This document shows positions 5,845-12,112 of a stretch of 12,112 bases of DNA, in pieces. Below the pieces are notes generated by a model. It saw nothing but the letters and a program-made list of their open reading frames with translations, was not told the DNA's origin and did not search any database. Source of the stretch: Candidatus Pacearchaeota archaeon (GTDB lineage: Archaea; Nanoarchaeota; Nanoarchaeia; Pacearchaeales; GW2011-AR1); NCBI GenBank assembly GCA_002690445.1, contig NZER01000290.1, forward strand, positions 1-12,112, in the 5' to 3' direction. Within the stretch, counting starts at the first letter, position 1. Every line of letters starts with the position of its first letter. The translations under genes were made by a program, and so were the position numbers.

Positions 5845-8800
5845 ATGTCAGTACATGGTAGAAGTTTATTTCAGTATTGGGATACAAGTGGCACTACTCA
5901 TACGTGGCTAAATATAGTCTCAGGAGACCTTAATAGAGTAGAATATGAAGACTCTGTTTATTCTCCTGCCCGACTACATGTAGTTATAAGTAATCGGGAT
6001 ATGAATCAAAAGTTATCTTCAACCGTAAATACTTCGGCTGGACAATATACGGTAGAAGGAGAAGCTGACAATCCTACATTCAGGCGTTTCCAACCTGTTA
6101 GACTGTTGCATATACCAAGAGCCTTATATACCAAAGCTCTTACACATAATGGGGATGCGGGTGATATAACTTTTACCTTAAGTAGTCATGGATTTGCAGT
6201 GGGAGACATGCTAAATATTGTTAACGAAAGTACTGGATACCTACCAGATGATTTGTACAAGGTAAAGACTGTTCCTGACGCTGATACATTTACATTATAT
6301 AAAAGAAGTACTACGCTAAATTCTAATAGTTGGATACTTACTGTGACGGGGAGTGGGGTAGCTGGAACTGCGGTTATGGAAGCCGAGGTAAATAAGAAAT
6401 ATTATCCCATGTTTTATGGACGTATAGAATCAGTAGATGTGAGTTATAATGATAATGTTGGAAAAACTATAAGTATCATAGCAGTAGATTATTTGGCGGG
6501 ATTGAAAGATGAAGTTATCACCGCTTCTATCACAGAAGCCCCAACTTCCGCAGAAGCGTTTGGTGCTACCAGTGTAAAAGATGGGACTGGCACAGGTACT
6601 TTTAAACCAGTAAGTTATCCTGCTGTGGGTTCAGCATTAGATAGTGCCGCTAGCTATAAACTTTCAACTACCGTACAAAGTATAGTTGCTGACTGGTCGT
6701 ATGGGCGGGAAATTTTCACAGATAATACTTACGATGGGACAACTAGTATAGGTGAGCCTAAATTTGATAATTCTTCGTTTGAATTTCATAAAAATGACGA
6801 TGGTAAATTTAGACATTTTGCTGGTAGAGAAACTACTGTACTAAACGCCATGAAAAATGTAGCGATGACAGAACGACATGCAGCAGCAACAGACGCAGTA
6901 GGAGGTGGAGGGGTTCCTGTTCAAGCGAACATATATTATGTTCCAGAGGGAACTACAAATTATTCTAATGACGGAACGTATAATGTAACATCTGGGGATG
7001 ACCGGGATGTTATATTCTTTGAAGCAAACCACGGGTATGAGAACGGTAACATGGTAACAGTTTCAAGTGATACCTTATCACCTGATAGTGATACGGATTA
7101 TATAGACGAAGCTTCTTGGGTTGTTTCAGCAAAAACCTCAAGTTTCTTTAAAATTAAGGATATAGGAGGTAATGTAAAACAGATATCAACCGCCAATGGT
7201 ACTGCCAGAACAGCGTACATAGCCCCAGCCCTAACTGGCTCCTTTGGATATGATTTTTATGTAGATTCAGGTCTTTATTCGAATAACCTGTCTGATCTAG
7301 ATTTATCTGCTCATAGACCCCACCTCCATTATTTTTTGAGGGGATCGAGACCAGCAGACCCGGAAGCTACTGGGTTAACTCTTCAATATCCCTCACAGGG
7401 AGATGAGTCGGAGGAAACGTTTGGATGGGGGATTGCTACTGATAGTGGAAGAATAAATACTACGAAAATGTTTTTGCTACCTTCGTTTGAGCACGGTATC
7501 CACGCTGACGATTTGTATTCTCATGTAGGTTTAGCATCTGTAGGAAGTGATGATTCAGAGCCTTCAGATATAAATGATCTAGGGCATAAGATGGAACTAA
7601 TAAAAGTTAACAGTATCTCGTGCGAACCTTATGTAGCTTCGTTACCATCTTCTACTGAAGCTGAACGTAAAGTGCAACGACAATATAGTGGGGCAAGAGC
7701 GGGTACAGGTAAATTTCATTGGGAAAGATCAGATACTGCTTATGGGTTAGGTTGGGAAATTAGCTCTCCCTCTGATGATGATAATCTGAATTATTTTAAT
7801 CTAAACGCCAACAATGGGGTAAGTCGGGGGACACAGGGGGCTATTGCCGCAGATCAGGGGGGAGATGCTAGGAGCGTAGACGATGATGCGACTCTAGGAA
7901 AATGTAATGGAATGCAGGGAGTATCAATGCTACCGGCAACAGGAAGGTCTTTTACCTTACCAGCGGATACGATTACCGCAGGAACAACGGGTAGTAGTAA
8001 TAGGGGCGTAGAGGTTGGGTTTACTCCTAATGGTGCCACTGGAGAAGCAGCACTTGGAGGTCACGCTCTAACACCCGCTGACCTTATAAAAGATGTTTGG
8101 AATGTGGAGCAAGAGGGGTTACTGGGGGCACAAGTAACCAATGGAACCCATAATGCTAATGCAACAGATATGCTTGTAACTACAGCGGCGGCGCATGGGT
8201 TAGAGACAGGTAACCTAATAAAAATTACTCAAATAGCTAGTACAACTGATAGTGATAACTATGGAGGATTACAGATAAATCAGGCTCCTACCAGAGCTAA
8301 TGCGACTTCTGCGACTACAAATACAGGCAGTTATTATAGAGTTCAGAGAGCAAGCGACACCACATTTTATATTAATGCGTGTCAGAAACATAGAAGTTTA
8401 ATAGAATCAACCTCAGCCGACCAAAGATTAGGGATTTCGACTGGGAGTGATGGCGATGCCTTTTTCTATAAAATAGTATATAATATTTTCAAACATGCTT
8501 GTAGAGTTCAAAAAGTTTCAGGAGATACATTTGCAACTGGAACTGACGATACGGTATTACGAACCACGGAAACTAAAGCTAACGCAGATTATGCTCTTAT
8601 ATCAGACGTAAAGAAAGGTGATAAACCTTATCGAAGTATTACTGTTAATAATTTAATAGTTCCTTGGGCAAATAATGGTAGTGGGGGATACCACCCGGCG
8701 GCAGTGGCGACTTCGAGAGCTACTGAATACGGGGATCAAGTGGTAACTCAGGGATTAGGATGGGCTATAGTTCCTCATTATACTGTGGATAGGTTCCAAG

Positions 8801-9687
8801 AAGGCGGAGACTCTGTAAAAGTTAAACTTGCCTATGGGGATTATATATCTGAAACTAGATTTCTATACGGAGATACCACTACCACTGCTGCATCCGGTGG
8901 GGGTGCGGGTGTCCGTGGTACTGTGGGGAGAACTACTGAAGGTGGGGCTGGGGCTGAGATGAGCAGTAAGGATGTGTTTTTAAGTAAGAACATGCAAATT
9001 TTAAGTAGAATGGTGGATGATAAGAGTGTATCTAAAACTTACCAACTTAAATATAATGAAAGTGCATCCAGTAAAAATAGTATACGAGATGCCGCAATGC
9101 AATTACTTAAGCGATCTATCCTACCTTCAAAAAGAACTACTTGTAAAGTGTTTGGGTATCCCATGATAAAATTAACCGGAGCGGCACAGGATGGCACAGG
9201 ATATGTAGGTGGAGATACGGAAGCTAGTGAGGACGGTGGAGTTATGGTTCCCATAGATAACCCAGCGGCTTATGGTGGTAGAGCAGGAATGTTAGTAGAG
9301 AAAACTACAGGATTAGATGGGCCTCCTATTTCTATGGTGTTGCCTGATGTGGTAACTTCGGCGTATGTAGAGGGGGAGTCCTTAGGGTGGTCGGCAGGAG
9401 ACTTTTATAGAATATATATACATTTACGTGCAGGTAATTCGGTCAGGGTACAGCATCCAGCCGCAGGGGTTATAGGTAACCATATCATAACTAGGTTAAC
9501 TTATTATGAAAGAATGGGGACTACAGAGACTACTATTGAAACAACCGGATATGATGAAGCTGCAATTAAGAAACAGGGGCCTCTTACAATGTTGCTTGAA
9601 ACTATAAAGACGGCTGGTAGTAATGTTAAACCTGAATATATTACAGTAAAGAAACTTAGTAAAGACCCGTTCTCACCGGGGCCTTAG
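5845..9687 (+). CDS. Tail hub (gp27/gpD-like) protein with large insertions
   Basis: A 1280-residue protein, about three to four times a typical tail hub. The ATG has an AGAGAGGA site 10 bases upstream. Residues 26-92 and 183-222 look like the first hub barrel: YSPARLHVVISNRD, FRRFQPVRLLHI, then YPMFYGRIESVDVSY and ISIIAVDYLAGL, the 'G-R-(I/V)-x-x-V ... D-x-L-x-x-L' pattern of gp27/gpD-like hubs. A helix at 330-345 (TTVLNAMKNVAMTERH) also fits. Residues 1040-1115 and 1180-1240 look like closing hub domains (RTTCKVFGYPMIKLTG, GDFYRIYIHLRAGNSVRVQ). Three related modules with an HG(F/Y/L) turn interrupt it, at about 97-153, 386-437 and 768-845. Residues 450-760 are Asp-, Ser- and Gly-rich without a recognised domain, and 1011-1038 is a Gly-rich linker. 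It should sit at the tail tip and hold the fibre encoded next. The hub role is inferred from pattern and position; a receptor-binding contribution of the inserts is speculative. Confidence 0.6.
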   Translation: MSVHGRSLFQYWDTSGTTHTWLNIVSGDLNRVEYEDSVYSPARLHVVISNRDMNQKLSSTVNTSAGQYTVEGEADNPTFRRFQPVRLLHIPRALYTKALTHNGDAGDITFTLSSHGFAVGDMLNIVNESTGYLPDDLYKVKTVPDADTFTLYKRSTTLNSNSWILTVTGSGVAGTAVMEAEVNKKYYPMFYGRIESVDVSYNDNVGKTISIIAVDYLAGLKDEVITASITEAPTSAEAFGATSVKDGTGTGTFKPVSYPAVGSALDSAASYKLSTTVQSIVADWSYGREIFTDNTYDGTTSIGEPKFDNSSFEFHKNDDGKFRHFAGRETTVLNAMKNVAMTERHAAATDAVGGGGVPVQANIYYVPEGTTNYSNDGTYNVTSGDDRDVIFFEANHGYENGNMVTVSSDTLSPDSDTDYIDEASWVVSAKTSSFFKIKDIGGNVKQISTANGTARTAYIAPALTGSFGYDFYVDSGLYSNNLSDLDLSAHRPHLHYFLRGSRPADPEATGLTLQYPSQGDESEETFGWGIATDSGRINTTKMFLLPSFEHGIHADDLYSHVGLASVGSDDSEPSDINDLGHKMELIKVNSISCEPYVASLPSSTEAERKVQRQYSGARAGTGKFHWERSDTAYGLGWEISSPSDDDNLNYFNLNANNGVSRGTQGAIAADQGGDARSVDDDATLGKCNGMQGVSMLPATGRSFTLPADTITAGTTGSSNRGVEVGFTPNGATGEAALGGHALTPADLIKDVWNVEQEGLLGAQVTNGTHNANATDMLVTTAAAHGLETGNLIKITQIASTTDSDNYGGLQINQAPTRANATSATTNTGSYYRVQRASDTTFYINACQKHRSLIESTSADQRLGISTGSDGDAFFYKIVYNIFKHACRVQKVSGDTFATGTDDTVLRTTETKANADYALISDVKKGDKPYRSITVNNLIVPWANNGSGGYHPAAVATSRATEYGDQVVTQGLGWAIVPHYTVDRFQEGGDSVKVKLAYGDYISETRFLYGDTTTTAASGGGAGVRGTVGRTTEGGAGAEMSSKDVFLSKNMQILSRMVDDKSVSKTYQLKYNESASSKNSIRDAAMQLLKRSILPSKRTTCKVFGYPMIKLTGAAQDGTGYVGGDTEASEDGGVMVPIDNPAAYGGRAGMLVEKTTGLDGPPISMVLPDVVTSAYVEGESLGWSAGDFYRIYIHLRAGNSVRVQHPAAGVIGNHIITRLTYYERMGTTETTIETTGYDEAAIKKQGPLTMLLETIKTAGSNVKPEYITVKKLSKDPFSPGP
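6133..6303 (+). repeat. HG-x-x-x-GD module in the hub, copy 1
   Basis: Residues 97-153: ITFTLSSHGFAVGDMLNI, then YKVKTVPDADTFTLYK. The layout (strand, HGF-x-x-GD, strand, Y-x-V ... D-(T)-F-x-L) resembles the small FCCH-type beta module that databases sometimes match in phage tail proteins. It interrupts the first hub barrel between RLLHI and YYPMFYGRI. Confidence 0.55.
7000..7155 (+). repeat. HG-x-x-x-GN module in the hub, copy 2
   Basis: Residues 386-437: DVIFFEANHGYENGNMVTV, later SWVVSAKTSSFFKIKDI. It has the same strand, HGY-x-x-GN, strand and final V-x-x-x-x-(S)-x-F-x-I order as copy 1. Confidence 0.5.
8146..8379 (+). repeat. HG-x-x-x-GN module in the hub, copy 3
   Basis: Residues 768-845: NATDMLVTTAAAHGLETGN, then LIKITQIAS, ending YYRVQRASDTTFYIN. 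It is longer than copies 1 and 2 because of a polar loop at 800-826, but the anchors are the same. Confidence 0.55.
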
Positions 9688-9693
9688 GAGGAG
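9686..9693 (+). promoter_or_regulatory. Stop-overlapping ribosome binding site of the tail fibre gene
   Basis: AGGAGGAG begins within the hub's TAG stop (9685-9687), and the ATG at 9697 follows the full AGGAGG core at close range. This is one of the strongest SD sites in the window. Confidence 0.75.
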
Positions 9694-9696
9694 CAA

Positions 9697-11544
9697 ATGG
9701 CAGCATATAATGTAGAAATATGGGTTGCACATACCCTTACTGCTAGTAACGGGAGGGAGTATTATATCGCAGCAGGGTCTACTGCTGACGATATAGGCAG
9801 TCCATTTATGGTAGCAGGGAGTAAATATTATATTTATTGGGATGAGGCTACCCCTAATAAATATAGTACGATATTAGCTTCTAGTTGGGATGGTGAAGTA
9901 CCAACAGGTAAACATGTTATAGCCTCTGTTACCGGTCAATCGTCTACAGCTATTACTCCCGTAACTTCGCTTGAACATGATCCAAGTGTGGTACCGGGGG
10001 CACAAGCAATAAATATTTCGAATGTGACCAACCAAGATAGTGTAACTGCCGCAGAAATTTCCTCAGTAGGTACATCGGTAACTACAGGAGGTGGTAGCCA
10101 CCCCCGTCTAAAATTCTACACTGGTGGGGCAGATGCAGCTAACGGGGCACACTGGCTCAGAGGATTTACATCTAACAGTACTTCTGATACCACCGGTAAG
10201 TGGTATGAGCTAGAGAACTCTGGTCAAGCAGTGAATTACTACGATGGTGCCGCAACAAGCCTACTACTAAGTGCTTATACAGCAACAGGAATAAAATTTT
10301 ATGATGGCACTGCTGCTTCCGCCTCAGATGGCACCACTATAGCCCATTACACAGGTTCGGGTGTCAAATATTATAATGATAGTGGCTTGGGGGATACCAA
10401 TCTCCTACTTCATATACTCCCGACTGGCGGGATAAGATTCTACGACGGTGATAATGGGTATATACTTATGAAGTGTGGTGGCGGATACGATATAACCTTC
10501 TATGATGGAACCACAGCCGATTTAGGGGGAGCGAATACCACAGCCATAATGGGGACAACCATTAGTGGTACTGGAGCCACGAATTCAGGAAGTAGCCTAA
10601 AATTCTATAATGCAAGTGGACAGGGAGCGTCTGATGCAAATAAAACTATAGAAATGGTAGGCAACGGTGCCGCTAATGAGAACGGTTTGTATATAATGGG
10701 TTCCACTGCCTCCGATGCGGATTTGAGCACTATAGGGACTAAAGGGGATAGCTTAATAAAGTTTGAAAAAGGCAATTCCTATATTGGGAATGCTCAGGCA
10801 GGGTCGTATGACCTGAACAAATATGGATATCTAGGAGTGTATTCATATAGTTCTGACAACTACCTATCTCTGGCTGCACAAACTGGAACGGACTTATACT
10901 TAAAAACACCTGAGGATTTGTGGATTGAGGCGGATCAGACTATATTAAAAGGGGATGGTACGTATACCGCACCTGCATTTACATTTGATACTAATAAGGG
11001 TACTGGGCTGTTTTACTACGAATCTGGAGGTACTTCGTATTTAGGTATCACGGCGGATGGTGCCACCGCAGCTTATTTCGGGGAGGATGCTGCCGGGATT
11101 TGGGTTTATGAGAACGTACTTCCCGCCGTTACTAACACTTATGATTTAGGATGGAATGACGGAGGCGCAGGAACCGATTACGACTTCCGAAATATTTATA
11201 GTGTCAATGCCGTAACTGAATCCTCAGATCGTAGGCTGAAAGAAGATATTCAACCTACTAATTTAGGGTTATCCTTTGTAAATGATTTAACTCCTGTTTC
11301 CTATAAATGGAAAGAAAAACATGACGACGTTATGGATCAAAGACATTATGGGCTTATAGCACAGGATGTTGTTGAAGTATTAAAAGATCACGGGATAGAT
11401 TCGTTAGAAGATTTTGGAGGGATACTCCATAATGGAAATGAAGAACAAATGTACAAAGCAAAATATACTCACTTTATTCCTATACTAATAAAAGCAGTAC
11501 AAGAACTTTCAGATGAAGTGAAGCAATTAAAGGAGAAAAACTAA
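9697..11544 (+). CDS. Tail fibre/spike with C-terminal S74 intramolecular chaperone
   Basis: A 615-residue fibre protein following the hub. Residues 1-90 probably form the tail-attachment domain (MAAYNVEIWVAHTLTASNG). From 138 to 307 a short strand motif of the form (I/V/L)-(K/R/N/T)-(F/Y)-Y-(D/N)-G recurs at 138, 179, 199, 223, 246, 266 and 301, with a degenerate IKFEKGN at 354. This suits an elongated, trimeric beta-structured shaft. Residues 480-504 carry the pre-domain TYDLGWNDGG ... FRNIYSVNAV, and 510-615 the S74 chaperone: SDRRLKED with Ser510 and Lys515 as the catalytic pair, then HYGLIAQDVVEVL and a C-terminal coiled coil (LIKAVQELSDEVKQL). By family knowledge the domain helps trimer folding and then cuts itself off before Ser510. 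The fibre is probably the main receptor-binding protein. ATG follows AGGAGGAG within the hub's stop. Confidence 0.85.
   Translation: MAAYNVEIWVAHTLTASNGREYYIAAGSTADDIGSPFMVAGSKYYIYWDEATPNKYSTILASSWDGEVPTGKHVIASVTGQSSTAITPVTSLEHDPSVVPGAQAINISNVTNQDSVTAAEISSVGTSVTTGGGSHPRLKFYTGGADAANGAHWLRGFTSNSTSDTTGKWYELENSGQAVNYYDGAATSLLLSAYTATGIKFYDGTAASASDGTTIAHYTGSGVKYYNDSGLGDTNLLLHILPTGGIRFYDGDNGYILMKCGGGYDITFYDGTTADLGGANTTAIMGTTISGTGATNSGSSLKFYNASGQGASDANKTIEMVGNGAANENGLYIMGSTASDADLSTIGTKGDSLIKFEKGNSYIGNAQAGSYDLNKYGYLGVYSYSSDNYLSLAAQTGTDLYLKTPEDLWIEADQTILKGDGTYTAPAFTFDTNKGTGLFYYESGGTSYLGITADGATAAYFGEDAAGIWVYENVLPAVTNTYDLGWNDGGAGTDYDFRNIYSVNAVTESSDRRLKEDIQPTNLGLSFVNDLTPVSYKWKEKHDDVMDQRHYGLIAQDVVEVLKDHGIDSLEDFGGILHNGNEEQMYKAKYTHFIPILIKAVQELSDEVKQLKEKN
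10108..10617 (+). repeat. Fibre shaft strand repeats (FYDG-type)
   Basis: Seven recognisable copies in residues 138-307: LKFYTGG, VNYYDGA, IKFYDGT, VKYYNDS, IRFYDGD, ITFYDGT and LKFYNAS. Spacing is irregular (41, 20, 24, 23, 20 and 35 residues), with the four central intervals at 20-24, the spacing of one turn of a beta-solenoid or prism. DNA identity between copies is low apart from TTCTA(T/C)GA(T/C)GG-type cores. Confidence 0.65.
11224..11541 (+). other. S74 self-cleaving chaperone domain; predicted cut before Ser510
   Basis: Codes for residues 510-615 (106 residues). Ser510 (TCA at 11224) and Lys515 are five residues apart, as in the Ser-Lys dyad of the endosialidase chaperone family. The downstream YGLIAQ(D/E)V motif is present in HYGLIAQDVVEV, and the terminal coiled coil is intact, so the domain looks functional. 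Confidence 0.8.
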
Positions 11545-11753
11545 TGCCAGATTTAACAGTTTCGTTATCAGATGCACAATGGGCTAGAGTGGTCGCAGCC
11601 TCTGCTAAATTTAAAAATTTAAGTGAGGCCGGTGATGTAGATGCAGCTTACATGAACGCTCACCTCAAAACACTAATTGCAAGGGCTGTTGAGAACTTCG
11701 AAAAAGAAGCAGCTTATGCATCGGCAAACAGCAGCCTAACCACCTTTGAGTGA
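11544..11753 (+). CDS. Small conserved-type phage protein of unknown function
   Basis: A 69-residue protein whose ATG shares one base with the fibre's TAA stop, preceded by AGGAG at 11531-11535 with an 8-base spacer. It begins MPDLTVSLSDAQWARVVAAS and continues with a helical, acidic stretch (YMNAHLKTLIARAVENFEKEAAYA). No membrane segment, signal peptide or cysteine is present. The opening pattern, a Thr-Val-Ser-Leu-Ser/Thr-Asp-x-Gln-Trp strand-to-helix, looks familiar from small proteins after tail fibres in other phages, but I cannot name a function. Tight coupling to the fibre suggests a role with the fibre or a nearby late function. The overlap with the next gene (GTGA) makes this a translationally coupled run. 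Confidence 0.6.
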   Translation: MPDLTVSLSDAQWARVVAASAKFKNLSEAGDVDAAYMNAHLKTLIARAVENFEKEAAYASANSSLTTFE

Positions 11754-12112
11754 AATTCAAAAACAGAGTAGTGAGGCTCCGTAAGAAGTATCCCTTCATG
11801 CGAGTCTCAGAAATAGCTGCTGAGTTAGGAGCCACTAAGCAGAGAGTATGGGCTATACTAAATCGTAGAGGATTGGATACCAATCCCCCTAGGTTGCGCC
11901 CTGTCTTGTACTGTGAGGTATGTAATACAGCTATCCTGAACAGGACTAAAAAGAGACCTATCTGCTCTAAAGAGTGCTCAGAGAAGAATAGACGGATAAA
12001 ACTATCCTGTGACTATTGCACTTCCACCATTTATAGGTTAAAATCAGAAGTACGCCGTGCCCACGAATTAAAATATCAACACGCGTTCTGTAACAATCAA
12101 TGTTACAACAAA
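11750..12112 (+). CDS. HTH plus double zinc-finger protein (3' truncated)
   Basis: From GTG at 11750, overlapping the previous TGA by four bases (GTGA), the frame is open for 121 codons to the window edge. Residues 17-39 look like a helix-turn-helix: RVSEIAAELGATKQRVWAIL followed by NRR. Two treble-clef-like zinc sites follow: Cys55-x2-Cys58 with Cys72-x3-Cys76, and Cys87-x2-Cys90 with Cys114-x3-Cys118. The regular CxxC...CxxxC spacing, twice, strongly supports metal binding. Such HTH/zinc-knuckle proteins occur in phages as stand-alone DNA-binding proteins and as N-terminal parts of HNH homing-type endonucleases. The missing C-terminus would decide this. No SD precedes the GTG, so coupling is assumed; GTG 11771 and ATG 11798 are alternatives. 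It is basic, unlike the tail genes before it, and marks the end of the tail module. Confidence 0.65.
   Translation, partial: MKFKNRVVRLRKKYPFMRVSEIAAELGATKQRVWAILNRRGLDTNPPRLRPVLYCEVCNTAILNRTKKRPICSKECSEKNRRIKLSCDYCTSTIYRLKSEVRRAHELKYQHAFCNNQCYNK

Noticed and set aside
939..9687. A contractile-tail (myovirus) module
   Set aside because: No sheath, gp25-like, gp6-like or gpI-like gene is present between tube and fibre, and the order matches a non-contractile tail. A sheath gene upstream of the window cannot be strictly excluded.

Overview
The window is the tail-morphogenesis part of a tailed double-stranded DNA virus, with every gene on the + strand and almost no intergenic DNA. No host genes, integrase, tRNA, CRISPR array or insertion sequence is visible. 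Most starts are preceded by AGGAG-type Shine-Dalgarno sites and the standard code (TAG, TAA and TGA all used as stops) fits every gene. The tail fibre has an intramolecular-chaperone domain typical of bacteriophages. A bacterial host is therefore likely, but a tailed archaeal virus cannot be excluded. By eye, A-ending codons (ATA, GTA, CTA, AGA) are common. No tail sheath or contractile-baseplate genes (gp25-, gp6- or gpI-like) are seen, so a siphovirus-like, long non-contractile tail fits best.

Layout: (1) 2-880, the end of a probable neck/connector protein and a tail-terminator-like protein. (2) 881-938, the only real gap, with a perfect TATAAT box. (3) 939-2612, a large tail tube protein carrying two copies of a small beta module. 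(4) 2622-3199, a tail assembly chaperone pair organised like lambda G and G-T: an A7 slippery run, a 5-base spacer and a strong hairpin join the second reading frame by -1 frameshifting. (5) 3192-4745, a short tape measure protein starting at TTG. (6) 4755-5828, two tandem paralogous distal-tail proteins with nearly identical leaders. (7) 5845-9687, a 1280-residue tail hub enlarged by three copies of an HG(F/Y/L)-type module. (8) 9697-11544, a fibre with repeated FYDG-type strands ending in an S74 self-cleaving chaperone domain. (9) 11544-11753, a small acidic protein. (10) 11750 to the end, a truncated HTH plus zinc-finger protein.

Together: the chaperones G and GT would coat the tape measure while tube subunits polymerise around it, the terminator caps the head-proximal end, and the paralogous distal proteins and hub form the tip that carries the fibre. 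Five gene junctions share an exact TAG-9 bases-ATG geometry, which suggests coupled translation of one late transcript. The best candidates for a second look are the frameshift signal, the duplicated distal-tail genes, the domain insertions in tube and hub, and the uniform junction architecture. I see no defence system or other wholly new system here.
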